Shown here: positions 49,417-50,496 of the stretch, piece after piece
Layout: each line of letters starts with the position of its first letter
How positions within the stretch are numbered: the first letter of the stretch is position 1
DNA from: Burkholderiales bacterium
Lineage (GTDB): Bacteria > Pseudomonadota > Gammaproteobacteria > Burkholderiales > Burkholderiaceae_C
DNA length: 50,496 nucleotides
Direction of reading: 5' to 3'
NCBI GenBank assembly: GCA_028868995.1
Contig: JAGWTH010000029.1
Location: 1-50,496, forward strand
The notes under the pieces: model-generated
The model's input: the letters and a program-made list of their open reading frames with translations, nothing else
Database searches by the model: none
What the model was told of the DNA's origin: nothing
Program-made: the position numbers and the translations under genes

Positions 49417-49551
49417 CGCGCAGCGGCACGAGGACCGTGCGGAATGGCATGCAGCGCGGTCCCGCTCGGGAAGTGGATCCGGCTTCGCCGGGCCTCTTCC
49501 CAGGGATCAGGCCACTCGAAAAGTCGCTTGCGAACTCTTCGAGTGAATGGC
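49417..49551 (-). promoter_or_regulatory. fimV-truA spacer with two hairpins
   Basis: The 135-bp spacer holds two inverted repeats: CACTCGAA/TTCGAGTG (49513-49520, 49538-49545), just after the fimV stop, and a nested GGGAAG/CTTCCC structure (49468-49473, 49496-49501) enclosing CCGGC/GCCGG. Neither is followed by a T run on the minus strand, so they are not classical terminators. They may slow decay or partly end fimV mRNA. Confidence 0.45.
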
Positions 49552-50496
49552 TCAGCCGATTTCCGCGAGCAGCTTCTGGGCCCGCGACTTCAGGTCGCCG
49601 GAGGCCTCGGCCAGCACTTCCTCGGCCAGGCTGCGGGCACCGTCGGCATCGCCGATCGCGTTGAACTCCTCGGCCAGGGCCAGCTTGGTCGCGAGCGGGC
49701 TGTCGGCGCCGTCGCCGCCGGCCGCAGCCGGCATGTCCAGGCTCAGGGAGGGTGCCGCGATGGCCGCGGCCGGAGCCGGGGCCGCTGCCGCGGGCGCCGG
49801 GGCCGGAGCGCTGCCCGGCAGGTCCAGCGACAGGCCGCCCAGGTCGAACTCGAGCATGTCGCCCTTGGCCGCGGGGGCCGGTGCGGCCTGCGGCTTGGCG
49901 ATCGGCGCCGGTTCGGTGGTCTCGAAGGCCACCACGTTGCCGAGGTCCAGCAGGGGCGAGGGCTCCGGCGCCGCGGGCGGCGGCATGCTGAAGTCCATCA
50001 CCAGCGGGGCCGGTTCCACCGGTGCCGGCGGCGGCGCCTTCACTGCACGGGGGGCGGGTGCCGGCGCGGCCACCGGGGCCGCGGCGGGTTCGTCGCCCAG
50101 GGAGAAGTCCAGGTCCAGGTCGAGGTCGGGAGGCGTCGCTGCAACCGGGGCCGGGGCGGGGGCTGCCGCACGCGCGGGGCTGGGCGAGGCGGGGGCCGGG
50201 GCCGGGGCCGGGGCCGCCCCGGGCTGGCCACCCGGACGGTACATCGGGTTGGACGCGTCGAGATCGCGGCCCAGGTCGCAGATGTGGTCCCAGTCGGGGC
50301 CGGCGCCATGGGTCAGGTTGTAGGCCTCGGCGGCGACCGCCTCGAAGGCCTTCACGTCGCGCCGCTTGGCATAGATCTCCAGCAGCTTGCCATGGATGGC
50401 CACGCGCTGCGGGTTGATGCGCAGCGCCTCCTTCAGGATCTCCTCCGCCTGCAGGTCGCGGCCGTAGGCGAGGTACACGTCGGCCTCGGCCACCGG
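49552..50496 (-). CDS. fimV: FimV C-terminal part (5' end outside window)
   Basis: At least 314 residues of the C-terminal region of FimV, a pole-localised peptidoglycan-binding protein needed for type IV pili and polarity. A TPR-like segment reads ADVYLAYGRDLQAEEILKEA and KLLEIYAKRRDVKAFEAVA; then comes a long Ala/Pro-rich linker with acidic patches (LDLDLDFSLGD, DMLEFDLGGLSLDL). The conserved FimV tail is DSPLATKLALAEEFNAIGD with ARSLAEEVLAEASGDLKSRA. The conserved tail and the following truA make the assignment firm. The gene starts beyond 50496, so LysM and membrane segments are not seen. Confidence 0.93.
   Translation of the reverse strand, partial: PVAEADVYLAYGRDLQAEEILKEALRINPQRVAIHGKLLEIYAKRRDVKAFEAVAAEAYNLTHGAGPDWDHICDLGRDLDASNPMYRPGGQPGAAPAPAPAPASPSPARAAAPAPAPVAATPPDLDLDLDFSLGDEPAAAPVAAPAPAPRAVKAPPPAPVEPAPLVMDFSMPPPAAPEPSPLLDLGNVVAFETTEPAPIAKPQAAPAPAAKGDMLEFDLGGLSLDLPGSAPAPAPAAAAPAPAAAIAAPSLSLDMPAAAGGDGADSPLATKLALAEEFNAIGDADGARSLAEEVLAEASGDLKSRAQKLLAEIG

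Overview
This window is a compact, very GC-rich chromosomal segment from a betaproteobacterium of the order Burkholderiales, most likely a Comamonadaceae member such as Ramlibacter or Variovorax. The assignment rests on gene order: rne/rluC, maf-yceD-rpmF-plsX-fabHDG-acpP-fabF, rpoE-rseAB-degP, lepA-lepB-rnc-era-recO-pdxJ-acpS-nagZ, and fimV-truA-trpF-trpB-trpA-accD. No database search was possible. All identifications come from motifs, lengths and context.

Layout. Positions 1-1912 hold most of rne (minus strand, its C-terminus outside the window), divergent from rluC, which leads a run with a HAD phosphatase, a small Rieske protein and an S49 peptidase (2421-5481). A convergent pair (RsmI-like methylase, Maf; 5483-6849) faces it. 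From 6876 to 13236 the plus strand carries yceD-rpmF-plsX-fabH-fabD-fabG-acpP-fabF, a nearly complete fatty acid synthesis operon. From 13243 to 17582 come a small membrane protein and the envelope-stress unit rpoE-rseA-rseB-degP. A 522-base, comparatively A/T-rich gap follows. It ends in a very compact candidate small RNA or leader with a strong terminator just before lepA. The lepA-to-nagZ run (18105-25905) covers translation, protein export, RNA processing, DNA repair, PLP synthesis, ACP activation and murein recycling.

Between the convergent ends of nagZ and lysS (25906-26360) lies a 290-bp near-palindromic element with perfect 34-bp ends, plus a dRS3-like inverted repeat. From 27979 to 43745 there is a 14-gene, almost fully overlapping surface-glycan cluster. 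It has a MurJ-family flippase paralogue, a PglC/WcaJ-type phosphoglycosyl transferase, and every enzyme type needed to make a CMP-legionaminic-type nonulosonic acid from UDP-GlcNAc (PglF-like dehydratase, aminotransferase, acyltransferase, hydrolysing 2-epimerase, NeuB-like synthase, CMP transferase). It also has a set without obvious assignment: HpcH/HpaI aldolase, AsnB, a GT-B protein, Gfo/Idh/MocA oxidoreductase, GSA-aminotransferase-like enzyme and SDR. The aminotransferase for C4 is fused to an N-terminal CBS pair, an architecture I do not recognise.

The right end (43762-50496) returns to housekeeping genes: a Lon-substrate-binding-domain protein, a YggT protein, and on the minus strand fimV (partial), truA, trpF, trpB, trpA and accD. 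I see no tRNA, rRNA, CRISPR array, transposase or prophage gene. The most unusual parts are the glycan cluster with its CBS-aminotransferase fusion and unassigned sub-module, the candidate RNA upstream of lepA, and the long palindrome after nagZ.
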